Below are positions 24,475 through 32,706 of a DNA stretch of 64,000 bases, one piece after another (positions within the stretch are counted from its first letter, which is position 1; each line of letters opens with the position of its first letter). The position numbers were made by a program, and so were the translations under genes. The notes under the pieces were generated by a model, which saw nothing but the letters and a program-made list of their open reading frames with translations, had not been told where the DNA came from and searched no databases. This stretch comes from Methylomonas sp. LW13 (GTDB taxonomy: Bacteria; Pseudomonadota; Gammaproteobacteria; Methylococcales; Methylomonadaceae), in contig NZ_CP033381.1 of assembly GCF_016865255.1 (NCBI RefSeq), positions 2,046,001-2,110,000 on the forward strand. The letters run 5' to 3'.

Positions 24475-25044
24475 TTATTTATCGCATTTATGCGCGGAGC
24501 CGCAGCAATCGGCCATGTCGCCGCCGTGCTTTTTGCAATGATCCGCACTGCAATCATGGGCTGCGCCGCCTTGATGATGGGCGCAATGGTGGCTGCTGCA
24601 ATTGGCGGCAGCGGCGGCTTCGTGATGGGCACAATGCTCGGCACCGCATTGGTGGGCGCTGGCATGGGCATCTTGCGCGCAATGTTGGGCGCAGACTTTA
24701 TCTTTAGCACCTGGGTGATCGGCGCAATGTTTCGCGCAATCGTGTTCGGCTGCGGCTTTGTCGGCACAATGTTTCAGGCAAGCTTTGCCTTTTTTACCTT
24801 TGTGTTTGGCGCAATGTTCAACGCAATTGTGCGCTGCGGCATCGGCTTTATGTTTAGCGCAATGTTCCGGAGACATGGCGGGTGCCGCCGCTGGCGCGGG
24901 GGCAGCAGTTTCAGCCGGTGCAGCGGTTACAGGCGTCACGACCGCAGGCTCAGCAGTTGCTTCGACCGGTTTTGCGGATTCGCAGCCTGTCAGGGTCAGC
25001 AAAGCCGGCAAGGTTAAGGCGATTAGCAAATGTTGAATTTTCAT
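24475..25044 (-). CDS. Lipoprotein with eight Cys/His repeats, putative metal binder
   Basis: The 189-residue protein has a lipoprotein signal with the lipobox LTGC (C21). A Pro/Ala/Val/Thr-rich spacer runs to about residue 56. About eight tandem units of some 15 residues follow, each built on the pattern x-H-C-A-x-H followed by 7-9 residues and a further Cys, for example EHCAKHKADAAAHNC and KHCADHPGAKDKVC. Every unit supplies two cysteines and usually two histidines, and the tail adds DCC and C-D-K. The spacing suggests one metal site per unit. Copper or zinc binding at the periplasmic face is an inference. I know of no named family with this repeat. A perfect palindrome lies 70 bases upstream of the start. 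Confidence 0.78.
   Translation of the reverse strand: MKIQHLLIALTLPALLTLTGCESAKPVEATAEPAVVTPVTAAPAETAAPAPAAAPAMSPEHCAKHKADAAAHNCVEHCAKHKGKKGKACLKHCADKAAAEHDCAKHCADHPGAKDKVCAQHCAQDAHASAHQCGAEHCAHHEAAAAANCSSHHCAHHQGGAAHDCSADHCKKHGGDMADCCGSAHKCDK
24490..24870 (-). repeat. Tandem Cys/His-coding repeats within the lipoprotein gene
   Basis: The stretch encodes about eight units of roughly 45 bases. On the plus strand it shows a recurring GCGCAATG core, which is the reverse of the codons for H-C-A. The DNA-level similarity between units (repeated GCGCAATGTT/GCGCAATGGT) points to growth by duplication. Confidence 0.75.
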
Positions 25045-25357
25045 AAGTATTTCTCTGTGGGTGATAAAGGAGGCGCAATTGTAGGGGTAAGGTGCACGTT
25101 AGGCAAATAAAATTGTGTTATTTAACACAGAATAATTTATTGGCGAGCGCGCCTATCTGACAGTGACTGCCAAGCCGTTCCTCAATTTCCTTGGGTTTGT
25201 CACGCCCGCGAAGGCGGGAGCCGTTACATCTTACGGCGAATCCACTCTAGCGGCTGAGCTTGCGCCTTTGCGGGAGCGATAATATTTAAGGGCGGGTTGG
25301 TAATTCGACCGGGTGAGCGGTCAGGCAGTGATTCCCGAATCCAAACGGTATGCAAAA
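25045..25357. other. Gene-free stretch with operator-like palindrome and hairpin
   Basis: These 313 bases separate the Cys/His lipoprotein gene from dtd and hold no convincing gene. Besides the 16-bp palindrome at 25114-25129 they contain a CCCGC/GCGGG hairpin with a GAAG loop (25205-25218), similar to short intergenic repeats seen in other proteobacteria. Confidence 0.4.
25114..25129. promoter_or_regulatory. Perfect 16-bp palindrome, candidate operator of the Cys/His lipoprotein
   Basis: TGTGTTATTTAACACA is a perfect palindrome without a separate loop, set in an A+T-rich stretch 70 bases upstream of the lipoprotein start. The form (7-base arms around TT) is that of a dimeric repressor or CRP/FNR-like site. 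The regulator is unknown. Confidence 0.5.
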
Positions 25358-25804
25358 TTACTTTTCCAGACAACGTAAGGTAAAAGTCACCGGGCCGTCG
25401 TTGATCAACGCTACTTTCATGTCGGCGCCGAATTCGCCGAACTGGCTGCTTGGGTAAATCTCCAGCGCGCGCTTTTGCAAATACGCGAATAATTCCCGGC
25501 CCATTGCCGGCGGCGCGGCCGAGGCAAAACTGGGCCGGTTGCCGGTATCGGTGTTGGCCGCCAAGGTAAATTGCGGTACCAGCAGCAGGCCGCCTTGAAT
25601 ATCGCGCAGACTCAGATTCATTTTGTCGTCCGCGTCCGCAAAGATGCGGTAATTCAAAATCCGCTCCAGCAAGCGGTCCGCTTGCTTGGGGGTGTCGGCT
25701 TTCTCGACAGCCACCAGCGCCATAATGCCGGTGCCGATCACGCCGATGTCGTTGCAGTTGACCGTGACTTTGGCTTGAGTCACGCGCTGGATAATGCTGA
25801 TCAT
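25358..25804 (-). CDS. dtd: D-aminoacyl-tRNA deacylase
   Basis: The 148-residue protein is the proofreading enzyme that removes D-amino acids and glycine mischarged on tRNA. It has the hallmark motif QFTLAANTDTGNRPSFASAA and the closing GPVTFTL, equivalent to the cross-subunit Gly-cisPro motif. The start at 25804 gives the standard N-terminus MISIIQRVTQAKV and has AAGGA seven bases upstream; it overlaps the end of the GGCT-like gene by 4 bases. The gene is part of a short minus-strand operon with the two small genes upstream. Confidence 0.95.
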   Translation of the reverse strand: MISIIQRVTQAKVTVNCNDIGVIGTGIMALVAVEKADTPKQADRLLERILNYRIFADADDKMNLSLRDIQGGLLLVPQFTLAANTDTGNRPSFASAAPPAMGRELFAYLQKRALEIYPSSQFGEFGADMKVALINDGPVTFTLRCLEK

Positions 25805-26211
25805 GTTTTGTCCTTGAGATGATGAAGATAGTCGCCGCTTAAGATCCGCTGCAAACCGGTCGTCGGACGGTTGTATAGGTAGGTCCAAGCGCAAACGCTT
25901 TGTCCGTCGGGCAGGTTTACTAAAAGTTGGCGGCGGATGTATTCATGCGGCTGCGGAAAATGCGTGGCGCATTCTTCGTAAATATCCAATACAGACAGTG
26001 TGTGTTCGGGGGTGCCAAGTAAGTACAGTTCGCCTTTGATCTGCGTTGTGCCGCGGGTTACGGCGCCTGGATAATTATCGATTTCATACAAATCGCCGTG
26101 CATAAACGCAGGGCCTATGTAATCGCAATCGTCTAGAAATGGGTGTTGAGTTTGATCGTCCGGGTTTCTGCGCAGCGTACCGTAGACAAACAGGTATTGC
26201 GCGCAGCTCAT
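25801..26211 (-). CDS. Gamma-glutamylcyclotransferase-like protein
   Basis: The 136-residue protein starts MSCAQYLFVYGTLRRN, whose VYGTLR motif marks the GGCT/AIG2 fold. A central acidic residue in YDIYEECATHFPQ lies near where the catalytic glutamate of the family is found. These enzymes release 5-oxoproline from gamma-glutamyl amines, though many bacterial members are uncharacterised. The ATG overlaps the preceding small membrane-protein gene (ATGA) and its own end overlaps dtd, so three genes are coupled. Confidence 0.84.
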   Translation of the reverse strand: MSCAQYLFVYGTLRRNPDDQTQHPFLDDCDYIGPAFMHGDLYEIDNYPGAVTRGTTQIKGELYLLGTPEHTLSVLDIYEECATHFPQPHEYIRRQLLVNLPDGQSVCAWTYLYNRPTTGLQRILSGDYLHHLKDKT

Positions 26212-26372
26212 GAATAGATCTGATCGACCAACGCCTTGAACCAGCGTGGGCGGAACGCGATGACATACAGTAGCGTCAAACCCATCAGCGGAAAGGGGCC
26301 TATTTCGACGATGGTCAGCAGCAGAATGATCACGAACCACTTGAATCGGGTAAAGGCGGCTTGCGTACTCAT
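26208..26372 (-). CDS. Small membrane protein, unknown
   Basis: The 54-residue protein has a short basic N-terminus (MSTQAAFTRFKW) and two closely spaced membrane helices (FVIILLLTIVEIGPFPLMGLTLLYVIAF), followed by RPRWFKALVDQIY. It resembles small uncharacterised inner-membrane proteins found in gammaproteobacteria. The start at 26372 was preferred over 26420, which would extend into the greB reading frame. Its ATGA overlap with the GGCT-like gene shows coupling. No function can be given. Confidence 0.7.
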   Translation of the reverse strand: MSTQAAFTRFKWFVIILLLTIVEIGPFPLMGLTLLYVIAFRPRWFKALVDQIYS

Positions 26373-26373
26373 C

Positions 26374-26861
26374 TTAATACTTGATCGCGGTAATGTAATA
26401 CCGCGTTTCCTGCTCGGCATGGCGGATTGTCACTTCGTCGTCCAGCATCTTCTTCAATAAGGCTTTCGCCAGAGGTGAGTCCAGGCTGATCAAACCACCC
26501 GTAGTATCGATTTCGTCGGCACCGACGATGCGGTAGGTGATTTCCTCTCCATCCATCGTTTCCAAAGTCACCCAGGCACCGAAAAATACCTGATCGCGAT
26601 TGCTCGGCTTCTCGGACACGACAGTCAACGACGGCAAGCGCTTTTGCAGATAATGAATACGCCGGTCGATTTCTCGTAGTTCTTTTTTGCGGTAACTTCT
26701 GCGTTCTCGGAACGATCACCTTCCGCAGCGGCGGCGGACAGGGCTATGGTTACGTGCTTGCGCCGTTCCCAAAGCTGTTTCAACTCGGTTTCCAGGGTCC
26801 GATAGCCTTCGGCGGTGATGTAAGGTGAAGATTTGGGGCGGGGCGGTCGCCAGCGTGACAT
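26374..26861 (-). pseudogene. greB: Transcription elongation factor GreB, frameshifted
   Basis: Two frames together cover a complete GreB. The first (26861 to about 26695) gives [20 protein letters not shown] to GDRSENAE, the N-terminal coiled coil with the catalytic acidic tip. The second gives [20 protein letters not shown], running on to the normal C-terminal FKBP-like domain ending YYITAIKY. Between GDRSENAE and RKKELRE the family has three residues (such as YIY), but only five bases (GTTAC on the minus strand) are found. That is a net loss of four bases around 26692-26696, and it puts the frames out of step. The break is either a real inactivating mutation or a sequencing error; the rest of the gene is intact. 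Confidence 0.82.
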
Positions 26862-26918
26862 GTTTTTTCGGGGAAAAGGTTATATGATGTCGGCTTTTTT
26901 CATCTAGCGAATACGCAT

Positions 26919-27395
26919 ATGCAAATCACAGACAAAACGGCTGTTTCCATACATTATACCTTAACCAACCAAGACGGTGAGCAGCTGGACAGTTCCAGAG
27001 GCGAGGAACCCTTGTTGTATTTGCATGGCGCGGGCAACATCATTGCGGGTTTGGAAGCCGCTTTAAACGGCAAGCAAGCGGGCGATAAATTCAACGTCAC
27101 CATCGCTGCCGATCAAGCCTACGGCGAAGTCTCCGAAGAAATGATTCAAGTTGTTTCCAAGAAAATGTTCGACGGGATGGATATTGAAGTCGGGATGCAA
27201 TTTCACGCCGATGTCAGCCATGGTCCGGGCATCATTACCATCGTGGAGATCGACGGCGACGATATTACCATCGACGGCAACCATCCATTGGCCGGTGAAG
27301 ATTTGACGTTTGACGTGGAAGTCATGGATGTCAGACCGGCCACAGCCGACGAAGTGGCTCACGGCCATATCCACGGTTCAGGTTGCCATCACTAA
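26919..27395 (+). CDS. slyD: FKBP-type peptidyl-prolyl isomerase, SlyD family
   Basis: The 158-residue protein has the SlyD layout: an FKBP half (HYTLTNQDGEQLDSS, EPLLYLHGAGNIIAGLE) and the chaperone insert-in-flap domain around residues 70-125 (AYGEVSEEMIQVVSKKMF). The end is rich in His and Cys (HGHIHGSGCHH). SlyD helps protein folding and delivers nickel, which the histidine-rich tail would bind. The tail is shorter than in E. coli. It is divergent from greB, with 57 bases between the starts, and convergent with the export operon across a strong hairpin. Confidence 0.92.
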   Translation: MQITDKTAVSIHYTLTNQDGEQLDSSRGEEPLLYLHGAGNIIAGLEAALNGKQAGDKFNVTIAADQAYGEVSEEMIQVVSKKMFDGMDIEVGMQFHADVSHGPGIITIVEIDGDDITIDGNHPLAGEDLTFDVEVMDVRPATADEVAHGHIHGSGCHH

Positions 27396-27419
27396 CCGTC
27401 GTTTTCCAACATCAGACCG

Positions 27420-27452
27420 GTAAGCGATAAACGCGCGGCTTTTATCGCTTAC
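27420..27452. terminator. Bidirectional hairpin between slyD and the tolC-like gene
   Basis: GTAAGCGATAAA (27420-27431) and TTTATCGCTTAC (27441-27452) form a perfect 12-bp stem with a 9-base loop. It lies between two convergent genes and has A/T-rich flanks on the stem, so it may end transcription from either side. Confidence 0.72.
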
Positions 27453-27470
27453 ATTCACTCACTACAGTGC

Positions 27471-29282
27471 TTACTGAGCACTGGCGCTTAGGCCCAAATC
27501 GACTCGGCTATGTCCGAGTAAGGTGCCGGTGGCAAACGCCAGGTCTATCATCGACACTTGGTAATCACCGATGGCGCGCACTTCGCGTAATTGCGCTTCA
27601 CCGAGCCGGGTTAGGGTTTCCAGTACTTCGGTCATGGTCCGCAAGCCTTCTTTAAATTGTTTCAGTTCTGCGTCGTAATTCAAACCGGCCAGTACCACGT
27701 TTTGCCGAGTGGCTAAAATGCGTTGCCAGTTCTGGCTCATTTGATCCAGCGAGTCGTAGATTTCTCGGCGCACACTCAATTCCCTGAGTTGTTGCGTCGT
27801 CAGACGTTGCATGCGTTCTTGCACGGCTCGATCCAGACGCGCACGGCGCAGCTCGTTGCTGAGTGGGATTTCCATGCGTACGCCCACCGACCAATCCGAA
27901 TAATTGCCGCTCAAGGTCTGATCAAAAGCGCCACCGTAGGATGACGTGTCGCGGCCCAGTGCGGCGTAGTTGTAATCCAGCATGAACATTGGCAGGGTTT
28001 GATTGCTGAGGTAGTCGATCTTGGTCAAGTCAGCGGCCAGCTTTAATTCCAGTTCCAGCAATTCCAGGCGGCCGTCCAGCGCGCGTTGCGCCAATTGCTC
28101 GCGGTCCAGATTAAATTCCAGCAGGGTCGGCGAGGTCTCGGGAATCAGCAGCGTTTGTGAATCCAGATCCAGGTCCGGCGCGTTTAATAACAATTTCAGT
28201 TGGCGCTGGCGGGTTTTCAGGCTGGTTTCGGCGATGATCAAAGACTCCAGCCGCTCGGCCACGCCGATTTCGGCCCGGTTGATTTCCACGTTGGCTGTCA
28301 AGCCTTCCGCCACGCGCTTCCTGACCATGCTCAGATTGTTGGAGGCGTTTTCGTATTGCTGGCGGCGCACGTCCAATTCGCCCCAAGCCACATACAGACT
28401 CCAATAAGCGCGCTCAACCATGGCCAACACCCGAATCGCCTGCAGACGGGTTTTTACGTCGACGGCTTGTTGTTCGTAACGGGCGATGCGGATGCCGGCG
28501 ACGTTATTGGAAATCCCGGCATCGCGCAGTAAGGGCTGGCTGATGGAAAACCGCAGCGCATTTTGATACTGGTCCGAAGCGACACCGCGAAACTGCCGTT
28601 TGCCGTCGAACGGTGAACTGACGGTAATTTTGGCGCCGGTACGCAACGGAATCACGATACCGGCTTCCATATCCAGCACCTCGGTTTCCTGCGGCACGGC
28701 GGTGAGTTTGTCGATTTCATTTTTCAGCGGCGAAGTGGGATCCACCGGCGTAAAGCTGACGACATCCAGATTTTGCGCCGGGGTGTTTTTCTTGCCGTAT
28801 TTGGCCTTGGCGAAGATCAAATCGTCGAATTTGGCTTGCTCTTCGCTGACTGAAGTGGCGGCGATTTTTGGATCGGCCTGGGCGATTTTTAAATCCAGGT
28901 TATTTTCCAAAGCCATACTGCGCACCGCAGTGATGGACAATTGCTTGCTCGCTTCCGGTGCTGCCTTCGGTAATTCCGGCTTCGTCGCGCTGGGAGGCGG
29001 CAGGATAGTCGCCGACTTGGGCCGGCCTTCCTTAAACTTGGGCAAGGCCTGCTCCACAGTTTGCGGCGGCAGTTGCGAAATCGCCGGTAGCGGTAAACCC
29101 TCATCAGGTTTCAGGCGTTCTTCCACGCGCTTGACCAGTTTCCGGTCGGGGCTGGTGTCGAGATATTGTCCGCAACTGACCAGCAAAGGTATCAGCAAGA
29201 GTGCGCCGATACGCCGCCGGCAGGCTTGCAAGTGTTTGGCCGTAGCCCCTGATGGGTGTTGACGGGATGCGAAACGATTCAT
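27471..29282 (-). CDS. TolC-family outer-membrane factor, lipoprotein-like
   Basis: The 603-residue protein has an N-terminal hydrophobic stretch ending in LLVSC, a lipobox that would anchor it to the membrane at C36. A long proline-rich extension runs to about residue 105. Two outer-membrane efflux repeats follow, rich in alpha-helical heptads (for example RYEQQAVDVKTRLQAIRVLAMVERAYWSLY and LEKQ-like helices near the end). TolC-like proteins form the outer-membrane channel of type I secretion or efflux systems. It is the last gene of an operon with HlyD- and ABC-type genes, 6 bases after the HlyD gene. The proline-rich extension is unusual. Confidence 0.86.
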   Translation of the reverse strand: MNRFASRQHPSGATAKHLQACRRRIGALLLIPLLVSCGQYLDTSPDRKLVKRVEERLKPDEGLPLPAISQLPPQTVEQALPKFKEGRPKSATILPPPSATKPELPKAAPEASKQLSITAVRSMALENNLDLKIAQADPKIAATSVSEEQAKFDDLIFAKAKYGKKNTPAQNLDVVSFTPVDPTSPLKNEIDKLTAVPQETEVLDMEAGIVIPLRTGAKITVSSPFDGKRQFRGVASDQYQNALRFSISQPLLRDAGISNNVAGIRIARYEQQAVDVKTRLQAIRVLAMVERAYWSLYVAWGELDVRRQQYENASNNLSMVRKRVAEGLTANVEINRAEIGVAERLESLIIAETSLKTRQRQLKLLLNAPDLDLDSQTLLIPETSPTLLEFNLDREQLAQRALDGRLELLELELKLAADLTKIDYLSNQTLPMFMLDYNYAALGRDTSSYGGAFDQTLSGNYSDWSVGVRMEIPLSNELRRARLDRAVQERMQRLTTQQLRELSVRREIYDSLDQMSQNWQRILATRQNVVLAGLNYDAELKQFKEGLRTMTEVLETLTRLGEAQLREVRAIGDYQVSMIDLAFATGTLLGHSRVDLGLSASAQ

Positions 29283-29288
29283 GAGCGC

Positions 29289-30599
29289 TTATTTCAGTTT
29301 TTGCCTGACCAAATCGGTCGCAGGCGCTTCCATAGTCATCTGCGGCGGAAAGGCATTCAGTTGCCGCCACAATTCGTAAGCCATCGTTACCCGGTTCAAC
29401 AACACCCAGCCTTTTACTCTCACGCCTTGGCGGGCGAAGCGTTCTGTCGGCCAGGGGCGGTCGTTGGGATCGGGCACGATCAGCACCCTGAATTTACCCT
29501 TGCCGTCGTCAGTGGAGTCCACGAAGGCTACTAAGCCACCGAAGGTACCGACGGCTACTTCGGGCCAGCCGGCGAATTGCAAGGCCGGCCAGCCTTCGAA
29601 TTGCAGACGTGCATGCCGGCCTGGGGTGATCAATACGGCATCGTTGCCGTCTACCCACAGTTCCACGGCTTTCACATCCATATCAGGCACCAACACCAGC
29701 AAGGGATCACCTTGTCTGACAATGTCGCTCTGCGGATTGGCCAGCAGCCTGAGGATGCTGCTGTCGCGCGGCGCTCTGATTTGTTGGGATTGCTGGCGGG
29801 AAACATCCACTTCGCTCTTTAACAGGCTGCTGCGGCTGTCTTCCAGTTCGCTTTGGGTTTTGTTGGCAGAGGCCGTCGCCGAGTCGATACGGGCTTGGGC
29901 ATCGGCGCGAATTCGGCCGATTTCGGCTTCGGCGGCGCGTTGTTCGGCCAAAGCGCCTTCCAGACTGGCTTGGGCGCTGTTTAAGCTGCGTTGCGCGACG
30001 ATACCGTCGCGTTGTGCCACTTCGTAATCGCGTTGGGATACCAGGCCGTCGCCGATCAATCTTTGCAGACGCTGGGTTTGCACGCTGGCCGTTTCCAGCG
30101 TGGCACGGGCGGAGGCAATGGCTTCACTGGCGGAGCGCGCACGTTGCCGTGCCACATCCAGCCGGTATTGCGCGGTAGCCACTTGTAAATCGCGGGTAGC
30201 AATCAAATTATCGATTTGCAGGCGATACGCCCGCAGCTCGTCTTCTTTGGCTGCCAATTTCGCTGCGGCTGCCGCGCGTTGTTGTTGTAAGCGTTCCAGC
30301 AATTCCGGATCGACATCGGTGATTTCCATCAGTAAATCGCCGGCCTTCACTTTGGCGCCTTCTTTGGCATGCCAACTGACGATACGGCCGGAAACCGGCG
30401 CATCCAAGTTCTGTTGGCGTTCCAGCGGCGCAAAGGCGGAGACCCGGCCGATACCGTTGATGTTTTGTTGCCACGGGGTGAGCAGCAAGGCTGGAGGGGT
30501 CAACAGAAATAACCAGACGCAAGCCCGCGCTAGACTACTGACCAGGCGAGGAGTATGGGCTGCCGATAGCGCGGACAGCCTGATCTGTAACTCAGTCAT
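29289..30599 (-). CDS. HlyD-family periplasmic adaptor
   Basis: The 436-residue protein has one membrane helix near residues 25-45 (ACVWLFLLTPPALLLTPW) and a biotinyl-lipoyl half-motif (ISWHAKEGAKVKAGDLLMEI-like, VSWHAKEGAKVKAGDLL). A long helical hairpin runs from about residues 110 to 270, followed by a barrel domain (LLVLVPDMDVKAVELWVDG). Such adaptors bridge an inner-membrane ABC protein and a TolC channel. It overlaps the ABC gene by 8 bases and is followed by the TolC gene, so the three form one export machine. No substrate gene is visible nearby. Confidence 0.87.
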   Translation of the reverse strand: MTELQIRLSALSAAHTPRLVSSLARACVWLFLLTPPALLLTPWQQNINGIGRVSAFAPLERQQNLDAPVSGRIVSWHAKEGAKVKAGDLLMEITDVDPELLERLQQQRAAAAAKLAAKEDELRAYRLQIDNLIATRDLQVATAQYRLDVARQRARSASEAIASARATLETASVQTQRLQRLIGDGLVSQRDYEVAQRDGIVAQRSLNSAQASLEGALAEQRAAEAEIGRIRADAQARIDSATASANKTQSELEDSRSSLLKSEVDVSRQQSQQIRAPRDSSILRLLANPQSDIVRQGDPLLVLVPDMDVKAVELWVDGNDAVLITPGRHARLQFEGWPALQFAGWPEVAVGTFGGLVAFVDSTDDGKGKFRVLIVPDPNDRPWPTERFARQGVRVKGWVLLNRVTMAYELWRQLNAFPPQMTMEAPATDLVRQKLK

Positions 30600-32685
30600 G
30601 GGCGGCTCCCGGCAAAATTATCTCGCGCCCGCAAAGTGCGGCCAATTCTTTGGATCCGGTCAGCAGCAGTAGGGTCCAGGGCGCGTCTGCGGCAAATAGT
30701 GCGGATGCCAACTGTTGCTGTAAACCGCTATCCAAGCCATCGAGTATGCCATCCACGATCAACAAAGTCGGCCGGGCGATGATGGCTCTAGCCAGCATGA
30801 CTTGTATGGCTTGGCTGTGGGCAAGTGGCGAGCCGCCGGGACTCATGACGGTATCCAAATCCAAGCTAGTTAAGCCGACTTTGGCCAAGACCTCTTGGAC
30901 ATCGGCAACGCTCAGGTTCGCATCGCCAAGCCTGATATTTTCCAGCAGGCTATCGTGAAATATCTCCAGTCGGCTGACGACGGCGATGTTTTGCCGCAAA
31001 GTACTCAGGCGCAGCTCATCCAGTGTTTGGCCGTTGAATTGTATCCGGCCGGCTTGTGCTTGCCGCATCCCGCTGATTAGCGACACCAGCGCGGTTTTAC
31101 CGCTGCCGGGACCGCCTGAAATCGCGACTTTTTCGCTAGGCTGAATGTGCAGCGCAAAATCCGAGAATAATGGCCGCTGCGCGCCGAAGCCGAATTTTAA
31201 GCCGCTGATTGTGAGTGACGCCGGACCGTTAAATTCTGCGTCCAACTCGGCCGAATCTTCTAAGGGCAAATCCAGCAAATGGCCGATCTTGTCCGTGCCG
31301 GCCATCAAGTCGTAAAAGCCTTCCAGGTGTTTGCCGAATTTGATCAAGGCTAGCAAAGCTGACGAGACGATCAGTTCCGCCGCCACCAATTGCCCCAAAG
31401 TTAAATGGCCGTCTATGACCAAGTAGCCGCCGATAGCCAACAAGGCCGTACTGGCGATGGCGTACAGCGCCACGGAGGCGATGACTTGGCCCAGCAGCAC
31501 GCGGTAATGCTGGCGTTTGGCCGTTAAATAGTCCAGCGAGAGTTGGTCGGTGCGGTTGGCGGCCATCACTGCACCGTTACCGAATTTAAAGGTTTGAATA
31601 TTCCCGGCAACGCTTTCCAGCCAGGCGACCAAGGCATATTTGCTGATCGATTCCTGAATCGCCGTGGTGACCGCGCCGCGGCCCAACAAAAATATTATTG
31701 CCGTGATAGATAACAGCAACACCACATCGAAGGCCAGCAGGAAGGGGTGATAGAAAGCCAGCATGATCAGGCCGACGCAAGTTTGCACCACGGTGCTCAA
31801 ACCGTCCAAGAGCAGTGCAGAGCCGGCTTTCTGCAAGGTCAATACATCGAAAAAGCGATTGACCAGTTCCGCGCCGTGTTGGCTGTCGTAGGCATCGCTG
31901 CGCACCCTGGGCAAGCGATAGGCCAAGTCGGCGGCCAGCCGTACAAAAATCCGCCGCTGCACGATCTCCACCAGATAAGATTCCAGCACAAAAACCGCAC
32001 CGCCGAAGCTTAGAAAGAAAAACAGTATGGTCGCCAATACGATCAAAGGTTGGCCCATACCGCCCATCGCTACGGTATTGACCAGCGCTTGCACCGCCAC
32101 CGGCGAAGCCAGCGCCAACAATCCGGAGCCCAAAGCCAAACCCAACAATAACCAGAGATCGTGGCGATCAGCGCGTAACAGCTCCAGCAAGCGGCTAAAT
32201 GGCGGCATGTGGTTGTGATGGTCTTGGCTGACGGCATTCTCCAGCGGCGCCTGGGCTTGCACTAAAAGCCACTCGCTGATGCCGGCGTCGCTTCGGCCCA
32301 GTAGTGCGGCGATGTCAGTCGGTTTGACGTAGCGCTCTTCGATCACCTCGCCTTGAGCAAGGGCCACTCTGACTTTGCCGCCGCGAAATCCGCACAACAC
32401 TAGCCAGCCGCAGCCATCCGAGAGGCTGGTGAGCAGTGGCGTATGTGGGGATGAAGCGTTGGCGGCTGCAATGGGCGTAAGCAGCGTGCTCTCCATATTC
32501 AAACCCAAATGGTCACCGATGCGGCTCAGCGCTATCTGGCTGTCGTCACTGACTGAGTCCAGCCAATGCTCGCGGATGCCTTGGGCTTGGCCGGGGATTT
32601 CCAGCAGGTCGAATAAGAATCCCAGCAAGGTTTGCGTCGACTGCTTTCTGTGCGGGTGTTCCTTGTTTCCGGCGTTGATGCTCAT
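30592..32685 (-). CDS. ABC exporter-like protein with degenerate ATPase domain
   Basis: The 697-residue protein has an N-terminal domain of about 160 residues (perhaps a worn-down C39-peptidase-like domain), a six-helix ABC transmembrane domain to about residue 460, and a nucleotide-binding domain. Walker A is intact (GGPGSGKT, 524-531). Other motifs are not. The Q-loop reads VVSRLE with no Gln, the LSGGQ signature is replaced by PLAHSQ near residue 621, Walker B reads LLIVDG with Gly in place of the catalytic Glu (D645-G646), and the H-loop reads LLLTG without His. It may bind ATP but should hydrolyse it poorly. It is the inner-membrane member of an operon with HlyD and TolC genes. It could be a regulator or a partner of another ATPase. 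Confidence 0.85.
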   Translation of the reverse strand: MSINAGNKEHPHRKQSTQTLLGFLFDLLEIPGQAQGIREHWLDSVSDDSQIALSRIGDHLGLNMESTLLTPIAAANASSPHTPLLTSLSDGCGWLVLCGFRGGKVRVALAQGEVIEERYVKPTDIAALLGRSDAGISEWLLVQAQAPLENAVSQDHHNHMPPFSRLLELLRADRHDLWLLLGLALGSGLLALASPVAVQALVNTVAMGGMGQPLIVLATILFFFLSFGGAVFVLESYLVEIVQRRIFVRLAADLAYRLPRVRSDAYDSQHGAELVNRFFDVLTLQKAGSALLLDGLSTVVQTCVGLIMLAFYHPFLLAFDVVLLLSITAIIFLLGRGAVTTAIQESISKYALVAWLESVAGNIQTFKFGNGAVMAANRTDQLSLDYLTAKRQHYRVLLGQVIASVALYAIASTALLAIGGYLVIDGHLTLGQLVAAELIVSSALLALIKFGKHLEGFYDLMAGTDKIGHLLDLPLEDSAELDAEFNGPASLTISGLKFGFGAQRPLFSDFALHIQPSEKVAISGGPGSGKTALVSLISGMRQAQAGRIQFNGQTLDELRLSTLRQNIAVVSRLEIFHDSLLENIRLGDANLSVADVQEVLAKVGLTSLDLDTVMSPGGSPLAHSQAIQVMLARAIIARPTLLIVDGILDGLDSGLQQQLASALFAADAPWTLLLLTGSKELAALCGREIILPGAAHD

Positions 32686-32706
32686 ACGTAACGAAATCCT
32701 ATCGGT

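Noticed and set aside
24490..25017. Plus-strand reading across the Cys/His lipoprotein gene
   Set aside because: It is a long open frame rich in Ala, Gly and Met but is the antisense of a strongly repeated gene. It has no motif and no ribosome site.
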